Shown one piece after another: positions 1 to 7,741 of a stretch of DNA of 49,325 nucleotides. How positions within the stretch are numbered: the stretch's first letter is position 1; each line of letters opens with the position of its first letter. Origin of the DNA: a virus. Position numbers and translations under genes: made by a program. Under the pieces are notes generated by a model that saw only the letters and a list, made by a program, of their open reading frames with translations, was not told the DNA's origin and ran no database searches. The DNA lies in IMG/VR virus record IMGVR_UViG_3300022200_000068, positions 1 to 49,325 of that record; one strand, written 5' to 3'.

Positions 1-77
1 AAAGTACCGGACATCGCCGGACTGGTGGCCATTCCACCAGTTACGGGAAATGTTGCGGCGGGAGTAATAGTAGCCAT
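1..77 (-). CDS. Major capsid (coat) protein, N-terminal fragment
   Basis: An ATG at 77 on the minus strand has a good ribosome-binding site (GAGGAAG, about 5 nt upstream) and opens a frame that runs off the left edge. The 25 visible residues begin MATITPAATF and are rich in Thr, Pro, Gly and Ala. The identity is inferred from position: it is the next gene after scaffold in the order terminase, portal, scaffold, where tailed phages usually carry the coat protein. No fold can be seen from so short a piece. It could also be a decoration or other head protein. Confidence 0.55.
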   Translation of the reverse strand, partial: MATITPAATFPVTGGMATSPAMSGT

Positions 78-136
78 GACTACTTCCTCGTTTTACAAAG
101 ATTTAGGTAAGCCGCTGCAAAACGAGGTCAGTTTGG

Positions 137-1087
137 TTAACTGTGCACACGTCCTTCAGCGACCGCTCGGTTAATTTCCATCTCCGTCTCCTTGCCCTGC
201 GAAGGGTCGATGCGTCCACGCCAAAGGCTGTCGTAGAACTGCTCGATCTCCGCGAATGAGTACGTGCGCTGGTTAGCCGGAACCTCGCTAGATACCGGCG
301 TCTGAGCACGCGAGCGTGAAGGTGACACCTGAGACTGCAGCTTGGCGTTAGCCTGCTGCTTGCTGGCGGTTTCTGCCTTGCCAGACTGTCCTTCAAAAGC
401 ACGAAACACCGCCGCCACCCGGTCAGCGTCAAGCGCAGATTCGCCGTCTTCCAACAAGCTCTGCCAAGAACGCTTCGTGTACGGCTCTACACCACGCAGC
501 CACTCCAGCCACACCGGGTTAGCGTTGATCTCTCGGAAATTAGGTACTGCCTTTTCCAGATCGCGCATAAACATCTGTGTAGCGGAGTAGTTGCTTCTGT
601 CGTCAACCTGACCGACACGGCCCTCTAAAGCCTTAAACTGGTTTACAAATGCATTCAACTTCGCGTCAAACGCACCCATCGCATCAGCGACGGCCTTACG
701 CGACGCACGCTCAACAAAACGAACTTGGTCAGCGCCGAAAGTCTCGATATCTTCATCAGAAACACCCGGCACCGACTCTGGCGCAGGCTCTTTCTGCTTC
801 TCAAGCCGCGCCTGAATTTCCTCGATCTTCGCCTGCAGATGCTTAACTTCCTCGTTCTTACGCCCAAGCTCCGCGTCGAAGTGGCCCTTGTACGACAAAT
901 AGCGCTGCTTCCACAGCTCGGGGTCTTCGCCACGCGGCTGCTCAACAACCTCTGACTCCTGCGCGGCAACGGCTGGCTCCTGGTCTACCTCTTGCTCCTG
1001 CGGCTGGGCCTGCTTCTCCTTAAACCCATTCATAGCAAGTTCAGCCTGATCCAGTTGCTCCTGTACTGCTTTTGGCAAGTTAGACAT
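137..1087 (-). CDS. Probable capsid scaffolding protein
   Basis: The 316-residue product is highly charged. Residues 1-60 are rich in Gln and Glu, and a heptad-like stretch around residues 75-100 (GRKNEEVKHLQAKIEEIQ) looks like a coiled coil. A Gln/Ser-rich segment follows and then a charged C-terminus. This build, and its place between portal and coat protein, fit a scaffolding protein that guides procapsid assembly and is later lost. GGAG lies just upstream of the ATG at 1087. No protease domain is visible, so it is probably a plain scaffold rather than a protease-scaffold fusion. The assignment rests on composition and synteny. Confidence 0.7.
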   Translation of the reverse strand: MSNLPKAVQEQLDQAELAMNGFKEKQAQPQEQEVDQEPAVAAQESEVVEQPRGEDPELWKQRYLSYKGHFDAELGRKNEEVKHLQAKIEEIQARLEKQKEPAPESVPGVSDEDIETFGADQVRFVERASRKAVADAMGAFDAKLNAFVNQFKALEGRVGQVDDRSNYSATQMFMRDLEKAVPNFREINANPVWLEWLRGVEPYTKRSWQSLLEDGESALDADRVAAVFRAFEGQSGKAETASKQQANAKLQSQVSPSRSRAQTPVSSEVPANQRTYSFAEIEQFYDSLWRGRIDPSQGKETEMEINRAVAEGRVHS

Positions 1088-1107
1088 TTATCAGCTCCGA
1101 AAGTCGG

Positions 1108-1338
1108 TCAGCGTTTGTTGAGCTTCTCAAGGACATCACGAGCGTTAGCAATGTCGTTAAGAAGTAAGGATGCCAGTTGCGCCTTACCTTGGCACTGGTA
1201 CATCAGCCTATCTGCGTCAGCTACCTCCAACCTGTCCCTAGCCTCTTTGTATAGCGCCTTTAGATACGCCACAAACGGCTCGAACTCAGGCTGTGTAAGC
1301 GCGTGCAGACAAGCTGCGGTACGTACGTCCTGCTTCAT
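1108..1338 (-). CDS. Small helical protein of the head operon
   Basis: The 76-residue product is predicted mostly helical and charged (starting MKQDVRTAAC and ending in LEKLNKR). It lies between portal and scaffold on the same strand, 20 nt before the scaffold start. Small helical proteins are common at this position in phage head operons, but I recognise no family. It may be a head-assembly accessory factor. A frame of this size in a syntenic late operon is probably real. Confidence 0.6.
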   Translation of the reverse strand: MKQDVRTAACLHALTQPEFEPFVAYLKALYKEARDRLEVADADRLMYQCQGKAQLASLLLNDIANARDVLEKLNKR

Positions 1339-1385
1339 ATGTATTGTTATAACATAACAACTAACACTGTCAAGATGTTAGCAAG

Positions 1386-1514
1386 CTAGTGAGTTAATGT
1401 CACTAACAGCGCAATCAGGTAATCGCTAGCAATAACCAAGACAGCGAACAATGCTAAACACGCAGCAGCAGACACCAACGCTGCTAACAACACAACACCA
1501 ATAGCCCGCAGCAC
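1386..1514 (-). CDS. Possible 42-aa membrane protein
   Basis: A short frame fills most of the gap between portal and the 76-residue gene. From a GTG at 1514 it reads 42 residues that are almost entirely hydrophobic (for example VVLLAALVSAAACLALFAVL), enough for one or two membrane segments, and it stops at TAG 1386. No good ribosome-binding site is visible and the start is uncertain, but the gap is otherwise unexplained. It could be a holin-like or other membrane peptide, or a chance hydrophobic frame. Confidence 0.35.
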   Translation of the reverse strand: MLRAIGVVLLAALVSAAACLALFAVLVIASDYLIALLVTLTH

Positions 1515-1519
1515 AGTAG

Positions 1520-3571
1520 CTACATACCGACAGGAGGTGTTGGAAACGCGTTCTCTACCGGAGCGCCGTTCATTAACTCCTGGCCTTGTGGCTGAGCCTG
1601 TTGGACAGGCCGCGCCCCTGGTATCAGCGGGGGTTGCGTCGGCGCTTTCGGCACGACTTTGTCCGTGTGCATGTCGAGATTCTTAGCCACTTCGCGCAGA
1701 ACTTCCGCACGCCCCTCGATGCCGGTAATCTGCATGTCGTATGGGTTTGCCGTGTCACGCAGGAACTCAAGACGCCTCGCCTGCGCCGCCTCACGAGCGA
1801 TCAGGCTCTTAGCCCCGCGAGCACGTACTTTTACATCGCCTTTAATCTCCTGGTCGTCGGCGTACATCATGTTGTGCTGGTACAAACGTTCGAGCAATGG
1901 GGTCATTATATGCAGGTCGATCATCGCCACAGCCTGCTGCATAACCTTGCCAGCATTCTGCATGAGCATGTTCATGCCTGTTGCCGTGCGGCCAATGCCA
2001 CCACCAGGAGCCGTGCCAGACATATAACGAGGGACTGCCACAACTTCGTCAGCGATAGCCGCGAACCGCTCGTACACGGCCATCAGTTCAGCCGCGTTGC
2101 TGTCGGGTTGAAAGAACCCCATCGGCGGGGTAGTGGCGTTGGTCATCGGGTCGTTGATGAACTGGTGGATTTTCCACGGGTACAGGTTGGTGATGTCCTC
2201 CCCTTGTGGGAGACGGTCTACGTTTATCCACACCTGCGGACCCGACGCGATCCCCATGTTGTTAGCCAGAGCGCGTGCTGACGCGTTGCACATATCCTCG
2301 CAGTCGCGCATCTGGTCCATCGGGCTGTTGCCCCAGAACATCCCCGGCAGTTCTTCCCACGAAACCTTGTAGTACCCACGACGCCCCAGCGGGTCCGGGT
2401 TAAGCACGGCCTTAATAACCCAACGCCCTACCAGCCATACCTCCGCTTCGTACTCAGCCAACGGGTCAGGCACTTCTTCCTCAGACATCCCCCACTCGAC
2501 AAGCATACTTCCCGGCACCGACCCCCACATCTGCAGGGCATCTATCAGCTTGCTGGAGTTTTCCGACGAAGTCACAGCGTCTTCCGCTGACGCCCGCTCA
2601 GCGTCAAGGTCCGTCCAGTCACGCAGCCCGCCACGTCCGTACTCATCCAGCACGGCGTCAATGGCGCTGTCAGAGTACCCCTCCACACCCTTCATCGCGT
2701 GCAGGTCTTTGCGGTTGAGGCGGTGCATCTCAATAAAGTCGCCATCATCCGGCGTCGCCGCGCCCTCCGACGGGAACACCATGAACGGATCGACGCGCTC
2801 CCACTCCAGGCGCAGTTCTTCTCCAGTCGTCACCTCCCACGCGCCGCCAATGCCTTGGCCCCACTGCGCCGTCGTGCGCTTACGCACTACCGGGCCTTTT
2901 ATCACCATCGCAGGAAACGTCGTGAAGTCGTCCAAACACTCCGACAGCGCCTGCATGAACCCACCTTCGACCAGCTGATCCTCCATGTAGGTCTCCATAC
3001 GCTCAGCGACTTCACGCGACTCCTGCTGCATCTCCTCCGTGATCTCAGCTTTTATCTGTTTCAACACCGCCCGCATGTCGATGGGCTGACCCGATGCGGC
3101 AAGCAGCTGCATCTCTGCTTCTGCACGGACCCACGCCTCCTGCATTTTCTCCGGCGACATCTCCGGCAGAGGCGTCGGGTCCACCGTCCACGGCTTCTCC
3201 GTCCCGTTAGCCAACAGCCCGTCACGCAGCCAGCTGGATATAGCCCGCGCCTTCGCGCTGGAGATCATCATGTAAACCTCCGACCCACCCTGCTCGCGTA
3301 TCTGCTGGAGTTTCTCCGGCGAATACTCGCCGCGCCGCTGACGCAACGACCGCAGCATACGGTCCTCGACGTTCTGCTTTACGCGCTTGTTAGTCTCCCA
3401 CACCTTCCGCACGTGCCCCGCCAGCCCCTGTATGATGGGTCGGTTGTTCATTTTCTCCGCTTCGTCGCGTGCCTGCTTGTCCAGCACGTGCTGGCCGACC
3501 GCCGACATCACGCCGCCGAGGGACAAACCGCCCGACGGAGCCGGGTTGGAAATCTGTACGACATTGCTCAT
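1520..3571 (-). CDS. Portal protein
   Basis: This 683-residue protein follows the large terminase directly and has the size of the larger portal family. Portals form the dodecameric ring at the capsid vertex through which DNA is packed and ejected. The N-terminal half has the charged helical character seen in such proteins (for example SSAKARAISSWLRDGLLANG), and the C-terminus is Pro/Gln-rich. I place the start at ATG 3571, because GGAG sits 6 nt upstream and overlaps the terminase stop. An in-frame GTG at 3583 would add four residues and lacks its own ribosome-binding site. The assignment comes from size, sequence character and position. Confidence 0.85.
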   Translation of the reverse strand: MSNVVQISNPAPSGGLSLGGVMSAVGQHVLDKQARDEAEKMNNRPIIQGLAGHVRKVWETNKRVKQNVEDRMLRSLRQRRGEYSPEKLQQIREQGGSEVYMMISSAKARAISSWLRDGLLANGTEKPWTVDPTPLPEMSPEKMQEAWVRAEAEMQLLAASGQPIDMRAVLKQIKAEITEEMQQESREVAERMETYMEDQLVEGGFMQALSECLDDFTTFPAMVIKGPVVRKRTTAQWGQGIGGAWEVTTGEELRLEWERVDPFMVFPSEGAATPDDGDFIEMHRLNRKDLHAMKGVEGYSDSAIDAVLDEYGRGGLRDWTDLDAERASAEDAVTSSENSSKLIDALQMWGSVPGSMLVEWGMSEEEVPDPLAEYEAEVWLVGRWVIKAVLNPDPLGRRGYYKVSWEELPGMFWGNSPMDQMRDCEDMCNASARALANNMGIASGPQVWINVDRLPQGEDITNLYPWKIHQFINDPMTNATTPPMGFFQPDSNAAELMAVYERFAAIADEVVAVPRYMSGTAPGGGIGRTATGMNMLMQNAGKVMQQAVAMIDLHIMTPLLERLYQHNMMYADDQEIKGDVKVRARGAKSLIAREAAQARRLEFLRDTANPYDMQITGIEGRAEVLREVAKNLDMHTDKVVPKAPTQPPLIPGARPVQQAQPQGQELMNGAPVENAFPTPPVGM

Positions 3572-3573
3572 GA

Positions 3574-5913
3574 CTAACTCCACACGTAGTTAACGCGTTT
3601 GACTTCCCGGCGCTGCGGCTTGCCGAACGCCGTGCCCCGCAGCTGGTTGCCCTCTATCACCATGCACGCGTACTGACACGCGTCGGCGCTGTGGCTGAAC
3701 TCGTTTTTCTCCGGTTTTGCCGACGCCTGTCCCTTGCGGTTCAACTCGTAACGATACCCGTGCCGAAACCCTTGTATCACCACCCGACACTCGGGGTTTA
3801 TCTGGAACACCTGTTTGCCGCCTATGTTGCTCGACAACAGACGCTCGACGGCCCCAATGCGCGGGTCTATGCGGTTGCTCGCTGGCTTGGCCACCTGAAA
3901 CCCCGCCATTTTCACCACATCTATAGGCGTTATCTCGCCCACCTGCTGCTTGTCCCACCCCGCCGGGTCCGCAGCGACGACGAACGTACACCCCGCCCAA
4001 CGGCCTTGGGCCAGCATCGGGCGCAGCTTACGGTCCAAGAACGTATCTATGCTCATATTCTCGCTGGTCAACTCAGCCAGCACGACCACCTGTCCGGTCA
4101 CGTTACGCTGCATGAGCACCGCCGCAGGCGTCCGCCCGAAGTCCAGGCCGATAATCACCGGGTACGCCTCCGAGCGCAGAGGCAGGTAGGGCTTCTTAGC
4201 CACGTGCACGTCGTAGTCGAACGTCTTGTCGTACACCGGCACACCAGACAGCGACCGTCCGTACCTACACCGCAGGTATACGTCTACGTAGTCCTGCGAT
4301 TTGCCGGGGATGATGTCTATATAATAGGTGGGGTCGAGGTTGGCGACGTTGTCCGCATCGGGGTTGATCCACCACTTCGTATCGTCGTAGCCCTCTACAG
4401 GCTCTCCGTCCGGCTCCTCGTTGCGCCTGCTCAGCCACTCGTCGCGGCTGAGTATGGCTGGCGGCTGTATGTGTATGCTCCAGTTCGACGGCGGTTCGTC
4501 CATTTTCTCCTGGTGCCACGTGTCCATATCCGGCATGTTCGTATCGAACAGAGCGCATGAGCGCGTCGGCGTGCCGTCAGCACCAGAGGGGTAGCGTTTG
4601 AGACGAGCCAACAGGCCGTCGACAACATCCGGGTGCAGCTCGCGCCACTCGTTCCCGTACAAGAACGTAATTTCCAACGAAAGTGCACGCTGTACATCCT
4701 GCGGCGTGTCCAACGGCATGAACCACACCTCGAAATCAAGGGTGGTGCCGTCGCTCAGCGGCTGCTTTATATAATAGGACTTCTCGCTCTCCTTCCACGC
4801 ACCCCACACACCCGGCGGGAACCACGCAAAAAAAGTCTTTCGCACCGTCTTGGCAAGCTGGTCAGCCGTGTTACGCACAATGAGTGCGCGAGACTTGCGC
4901 TGCCCTTGGGCATTAGGTTCTTGTTGCAGCGCTAGACTGACCAGATCATGACAGCAGCACACGGACTTGCCGGAGTTGTGGTGGATAGTTCCATCTACGG
5001 TCACATAGTTGTTCGTGTCAAGAACTTGTAAGTCCCAGTAAGTTTCCTTGATGTCCTTCCGACTAACGCTTATGCTAGCGTTAGACCACTCGGGTGTGGA
5101 GTAAGCGTGTGAACAAGAGCGCCCAGCTTGTAGCCGCCTACGCAGACGGCGAACGAAGCTCAACGGAAATTGCAAAAATCGTCGGACTAAGCCCACGGTA
5201 CGTACGTCGGCTGATGCTGCGTCATAACATGCCACGGCTGAAGGAAGGGGCGCAGCACGCTGAAAACAATCACCAGTATAGAGCTGGCCGATCAGTTGAC
5301 CTGGACGGGTATGTGCTGGCGCTCGCTCCAGAAGACCACCCGCTCCTGCGTAAGCGTAATGTCTACGAACATCGTCTGGTGATGGAGAAGAAACTTGGCC
5401 GTTACCTCCATAAAGATGAAGTAGTCGACCACGCAGACGGGCTGACTCTGCATAACACGCCAGAGAATCTACGGCTTTTTCAGTCAAACGCAGATCATCT
5501 GCGTGAGACGACAACGGGAACCCCGCGACGTTGGAGCCAAGAAGGTCTGAGCAACATTGGCGCACGGACTGACCGTGGGCGAAAGATTCGACGGGTCGAT
5601 ATGTACCGTCGGCGCAGAGAAGCTGGTGAAATCCGGCTGCGTCAAATCCTCCTTGCGGCGTTGAAACTCGGTACAGATAGTCCGCACCTTTGGGGAACGC
5701 TCCACCACTTAGAGCCATTTCAAATCGACCCGTCTTCTCGTTCCAGCTTAGAACGCGCATTGGTCGGTCTATACGAGAAATGGGGAGTGGGCCATACTCT
5801 GTAACGACTTCCGTGTCTCCGTGCAGACACCCCACAGGGCCAGCCAGCACGCGCACGTACGCCTCTGACTGCATGAAATCCCACTGAGTGGGCGTAGCGA
5901 CAAACTCCGTCAC
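3574..5913 (-). CDS. terL: Terminase large subunit, interrupted by an intein
   Basis: The reading frame encodes 779 residues, 285 of them an intein (residues 29-313). Joining the flanks gives a 494-residue terminase, a usual length. The join recreates the Walker A loop GPVGSGKS: GPVG lies before the intein and SGKS after it. The C-terminal nuclease half shows RNase H-fold acidic motifs: GLDFG, then AADPAG, then HSADA near the end. The enzyme is the ATP-driven packaging motor and the headful or cos nuclease. Because the intein splits the P-loop, the precursor should be inactive until it splices. The start overlaps the small-subunit stop by 4 nt, and the stop lies just before the portal start. 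Confidence 0.93.
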   Translation of the reverse strand: MTEFVATPTQWDFMQSEAYVRVLAGPVGCLHGDTEVVTEYGPLPISRIDRPMRVLSWNEKTGRFEMALSGGAFPKGADYLYRVSTPQGGFDAAGFHQLLCADGTYRPVESFAHGQSVRQCCSDLLGSNVAGFPLSSHADDLRLTEKAVDSLACYAESARLRGRLLHLYGGNGQVSSPSPDDVRRHYAYAGAGGLLERAPAHTRPGQLIGQLYTGDCFQRAAPLPSAVACYDAASADVRTVGLVRRFLQFPLSFVRRLRRRLQAGRSCSHAYSTPEWSNASISVSRKDIKETYWDLQVLDTNNYVTVDGTIHHNSGKSVCCCHDLVSLALQQEPNAQGQRKSRALIVRNTADQLAKTVRKTFFAWFPPGVWGAWKESEKSYYIKQPLSDGTTLDFEVWFMPLDTPQDVQRALSLEITFLYGNEWRELHPDVVDGLLARLKRYPSGADGTPTRSCALFDTNMPDMDTWHQEKMDEPPSNWSIHIQPPAILSRDEWLSRRNEEPDGEPVEGYDDTKWWINPDADNVANLDPTYYIDIIPGKSQDYVDVYLRCRYGRSLSGVPVYDKTFDYDVHVAKKPYLPLRSEAYPVIIGLDFGRTPAAVLMQRNVTGQVVVLAELTSENMSIDTFLDRKLRPMLAQGRWAGCTFVVAADPAGWDKQQVGEITPIDVVKMAGFQVAKPASNRIDPRIGAVERLLSSNIGGKQVFQINPECRVVIQGFRHGYRYELNRKGQASAKPEKNEFSHSADACQYACMVIEGNQLRGTAFGKPQRREVKRVNYVWS
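4975..5829 (-). mobile_element. Intein in the TerL Walker A motif (285 aa)
   Basis: The insert begins with Cys (block A, CLHGDTEVVT), as class 1 inteins do. It has a block B-like segment with a conserved His (GFHQLLCADGTYRPVE), and it ends with block F and block G features (YWDLQVLDTNNYVTV, then HHN) before a Ser +1 extein residue. These are the residues needed for protein splicing. On the sense strand, about 150 residues between block B and block F look like no known nuclease and are Arg- and Ser-rich. That stretch is the reverse complement of the HNH gene on the other strand. The intein is therefore a mini-intein on one strand with its endonuclease on the other. Confidence 0.9.
5109..5804 (+). 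CDS. HNH homing endonuclease, encoded antisense inside the TerL intein
   Basis: The 231-residue protein has an N-terminal helix-turn-helix (about residues 15-40, SSTEIAKIVGLSPRYVRR). An HNH_3-type nuclease domain follows at about residues 86-123 (YEHRLVMEKKLGR, then EVVDHADG, then TPENLRLF). The C-terminal part (about 165-196) is basic and resembles tails I recall from phage HNH proteins. I choose GTG 5109 because GGAG lies 7 nt upstream; GTG 5094 is in frame but has no such site. The whole gene lies within the intein and runs against terL. From about 5560 rightward it overlaps, on the other strand, the intein's own splicing domain (blocks A to B). It would cut intein-free terL alleles and so drive homing. 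Confidence 0.87.
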   Translation: MNKSAQLVAAYADGERSSTEIAKIVGLSPRYVRRLMLRHNMPRLKEGAQHAENNHQYRAGRSVDLDGYVLALAPEDHPLLRKRNVYEHRLVMEKKLGRYLHKDEVVDHADGLTLHNTPENLRLFQSNADHLRETTTGTPRRWSQEGLSNIGARTDRGRKIRRVDMYRRRREAGEIRLRQILLAALKLGTDSPHLWGTLHHLEPFQIDPSSRSSLERALVGLYEKWGVGHTL

Positions 5914-6365
5914 GCTTCTATCCAGTCAATATCGTTGGCAGGCATGTTGATAACCGTCTCGTGCCTTGCACCTCCTGGCGCAACTATGGTGAACGTGAGC
6001 GCCGGACCTGTCTGTGCGGAGTTATCTTTAGGCTCCAGGTTAGCCAGCTTAGCCAACGTCTTGAACGCCTCTATGCGTGTGTTGCCCGGCATATCAGGGT
6101 CGTGAATAACATCCCGCATCTGCGGCAACGAATCGTGTACGACTTTTCTGCACCGCGCCCTGAAGGCTGTCCCGTCGTCATCTACCGCCTGCTTCGCAAC
6201 GAGCAACTTCTGATTGAACAACACATCCTGCTCGTACGCACGTATAGCCTCTGGGTCAAGACTGTATGTGTGGCACACGTCATCGAACGACTCCGTACCG
6301 ATTGCTACATCAATAAAGAACCGCTCAGGGATATCGTCCAGGTTATAAGAGACTAACGCGCTCAT
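5910..6365 (-). CDS. terS: Terminase small subunit
   Basis: The 151-residue protein lies directly upstream of terL, with a 4-nt stop/start overlap, in the usual packaging-gene order. It is helical and acidic at its N-terminus, where a segment (FDDVCHTYSLDPEAIRAYEQ) could form a DNA-binding helix-turn-helix. A middle segment (TRIEAFKTLAKLANLEPKD) is typical of small-terminase-like proteins. The C-terminus is beta-rich. The small subunit recognises the packaging site and regulates TerL. No strong ribosome-binding site precedes ATG 6365. It appears to be the first gene of the leftward late operon. Confidence 0.8.
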   Translation of the reverse strand: MSALVSYNLDDIPERFFIDVAIGTESFDDVCHTYSLDPEAIRAYEQDVLFNQKLLVAKQAVDDDGTAFRARCRKVVHDSLPQMRDVIHDPDMPGNTRIEAFKTLAKLANLEPKDNSAQTGPALTFTIVAPGGARHETVINMPANDIDWIEA

Positions 6366-7044
6366 ATCACCAAGTTTACGATCTGCGCAAGAGGTTTACA
6401 AGGTGGGGTTAATCGCCGGTAGGATTGAGATTCCAGTGTGGCTGGTTGCTTGTGGGGTTGTAGCTAACACAGCTAGTTGCCGGTAAGAACGTACTTCTTA
6501 AAACCGATTTTTTACAAATCATGTGAGAGGCATGGGTAAGTGGGGGGCAGGGGGTGCCGGTGGCCTGGGTCCGGTGGGGTCTGTGACAAACCGCCTAGGG
6601 TGAAGGGCAAGCCGTAAGAAGCCTAGTGAGGCGCGGCCCAACCTTCTAGCTGATCTTGCCTGATAGGATTCGGAACGCGCGGCCCAGGTTGCGGGCCAAA
6701 CCGGGGTGCCGGTATGCGCGAACCGACAGGTTCCGGGGGTCAGTGAAGCCTGTAGCCGGTCCGATTCGGCACAGGTTCCCTAGATGGAGGCAACTGGTAA
6801 GCCTCGCGCACCGACCACCCGACGGGCTTTGGCCTTATGGGTAACGAATTGAATCACCGTAGCAGAACACTTGGGAAAGAAAGTGACGCCGCTAGCGGTT
6901 AGCCTGCTCAGGATACCCGCGACGCACAAAGCCCTACCTTATAAACGCGGGCCGCTCTAGGTAGTCCGCTAGCACGCGAAGCGTTCCGACCTTAGCTAGT
7001 ACGCTACGGTATGGGAAACGCCAAACCGACCTATAGGAAACGAT

Positions 7045-7076
7045 ACCTGCGCCCCTAGAAACATAGGGGCGCAGGT
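7045..7076 (+). promoter_or_regulatory. Perfect 13-bp hairpin in the leader
   Basis: The arms at 7045-7057 and 7064-7076 pair perfectly over 13 bp and enclose a GAAACA loop. No T-run follows in either direction, so it is not a standard terminator. It lies about 65 nt upstream of the 166-residue gene and may be the 3' end of the structured region or a leader or stability element. Confidence 0.55.
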
Positions 7077-7096
7077 GTGGCCGTATGCAATAGCAT

Positions 7097-7117
7097 GTGC
7101 CTTGATTGTCAAGGCAC
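7097..7117 (+). promoter_or_regulatory. 8-bp hairpin just upstream of the 166-aa gene
   Basis: GTGCCTTG at 7097-7104 pairs with CAAGGCAC at 7110-7117 across a 5-nt loop. It lies 15 nt before the GGAG ribosome-binding site of the next gene. It could be a translational operator, an mRNA 5' structure, or (as a DNA palindrome) a repressor site. Confidence 0.45.
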
Positions 7118-7141
7118 AGGTGATTGTGTATGGAGAAAGCC

Positions 7142-7642
7142 ATGAAAACAACTGAAATCACAGACAAAAACTTTGGCACGAAGCTCGGAGATTGGAAACG
7201 CTCAGCCGGTTCGATGCGCCAAGGGTTGCAAGACATGGTAGTTTTCGCCCTCAGTGTGTACCGTGACGTCGGCGACGCGGGGTACTTGTCGCGCCTCGTG
7301 GTGGCGGCGAACGAAACCAAGGGCGTCAACGGCAAGCTGTTCCTTGACTTTGTGCGGGGGCACGCCAACGTCACGTGGCAGCACGAAAAAGGGTCATTCC
7401 GCAAGTCAGGCGGCAAGGGGGAGCCCGCTAGCGTCACCATGCCGTCGACCAATTGGTGGGAGTTCGACAAGCCGAGGAACGAGAGCGACAAGGGCAAAAC
7501 GATTGACGTCAACAAGCGGCTTGCTAGCCTGCTGGACGCTATCGAAAAGGCGGATGATATCGCCGTCGACCACAAGACGGCGCGGGAGTTGCTGCACAAG
7601 ATTGAACAAGCCATTAACCCCGTCAAAGCCGTCGCGGCATAG
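7142..7642 (+). CDS. Conserved-looking early protein, unknown function
   Basis: The 166-residue product starts at ATG 7142, with GGAG 6 nt upstream; an in-frame ATG at 7130 has a poorer context. It is soluble, with aromatic residues in the middle (PSTNWWEFDKP) and a helical C-terminus (LASLLDAIEKADD). I recognise no family. The gene stands alone between the structured leader and a strong terminator, so it is probably a separately regulated transcript, early or expressed in the lysogen. A 230-codon frame on the opposite strand over the same bases is a shadow. Confidence 0.75.
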   Translation: MKTTEITDKNFGTKLGDWKRSAGSMRQGLQDMVVFALSVYRDVGDAGYLSRLVVAANETKGVNGKLFLDFVRGHANVTWQHEKGSFRKSGGKGEPASVTMPSTNWWEFDKPRNESDKGKTIDVNKRLASLLDAIEKADDIAVDHKTARELLHKIEQAINPVKAVAA

Positions 7643-7649
7643 CACCCGC

Positions 7650-7676
7650 AAGCCCCTAGTTACCTAGGGGCTTTTC
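7650..7676 (+). terminator. Intrinsic terminator
   Basis: A 10-bp perfect stem (7650-7659 with 7664-7673; GCCCCTAG paired to CTAGGGGC) with a 4-nt loop is followed by TTTTC. It lies 8 nt after the stop of the 166-residue gene and should end that transcript. Confidence 0.88.
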
Positions 7677-7741
7677 TATGCTGGTTTACCCAAGCCAGCA
7701 TAGATGGTCAGTGTGTCCATAACACACTAATGAGGTAGGTC

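Larger units (their letters stand above)
6500..7120. ncRNA. Candidate large structured RNA in the divergent intergenic region
   Basis: The 776 bases between terS and the first early gene hold no convincing gene (the longest frame is 62 codons). They are GC-rich and unusually dense in short helices. Examples seen by eye: 6592-6599 with 6622-6633; 6687-6693 with 6717-6724 enclosing a CCGG hairpin at 6701-6712; 6787-6791 with 6801-6805; and 6969-6977 with 6981-6999. A possible pseudoknot forms from 6916-6921 with 6946-6951, whose loop bases 6934-6938 can pair with 6960-6964. The 10-mer GCGCGGCCCA occurs twice. Phages carry large structured RNAs such as GOLLD and ROOL, but I could not match this to either. 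GC-rich DNA folds easily, so confidence is limited; strand unknown. Confidence 0.35.

Noticed and set aside
5094-5108. GTG 5094 as the start of the HNH gene
   Set aside because: No ribosome-binding site precedes it, while GGAG lies 7 nt before GTG 5109.
6500-7120. RNase P RNA, tmRNA or group I/II intron
   Set aside because: No recognisable catalytic core (RNase P CR elements, tmRNA tag frame, group I P7, or group II domain V) could be seen.
6934-7626. A 230-codon minus-strand frame
   Set aside because: It is mainly antisense to the 166-residue gene, which has a good start and a terminator; the composition of the minus frame is Ser/Leu/Arg-heavy, as in shadow frames.
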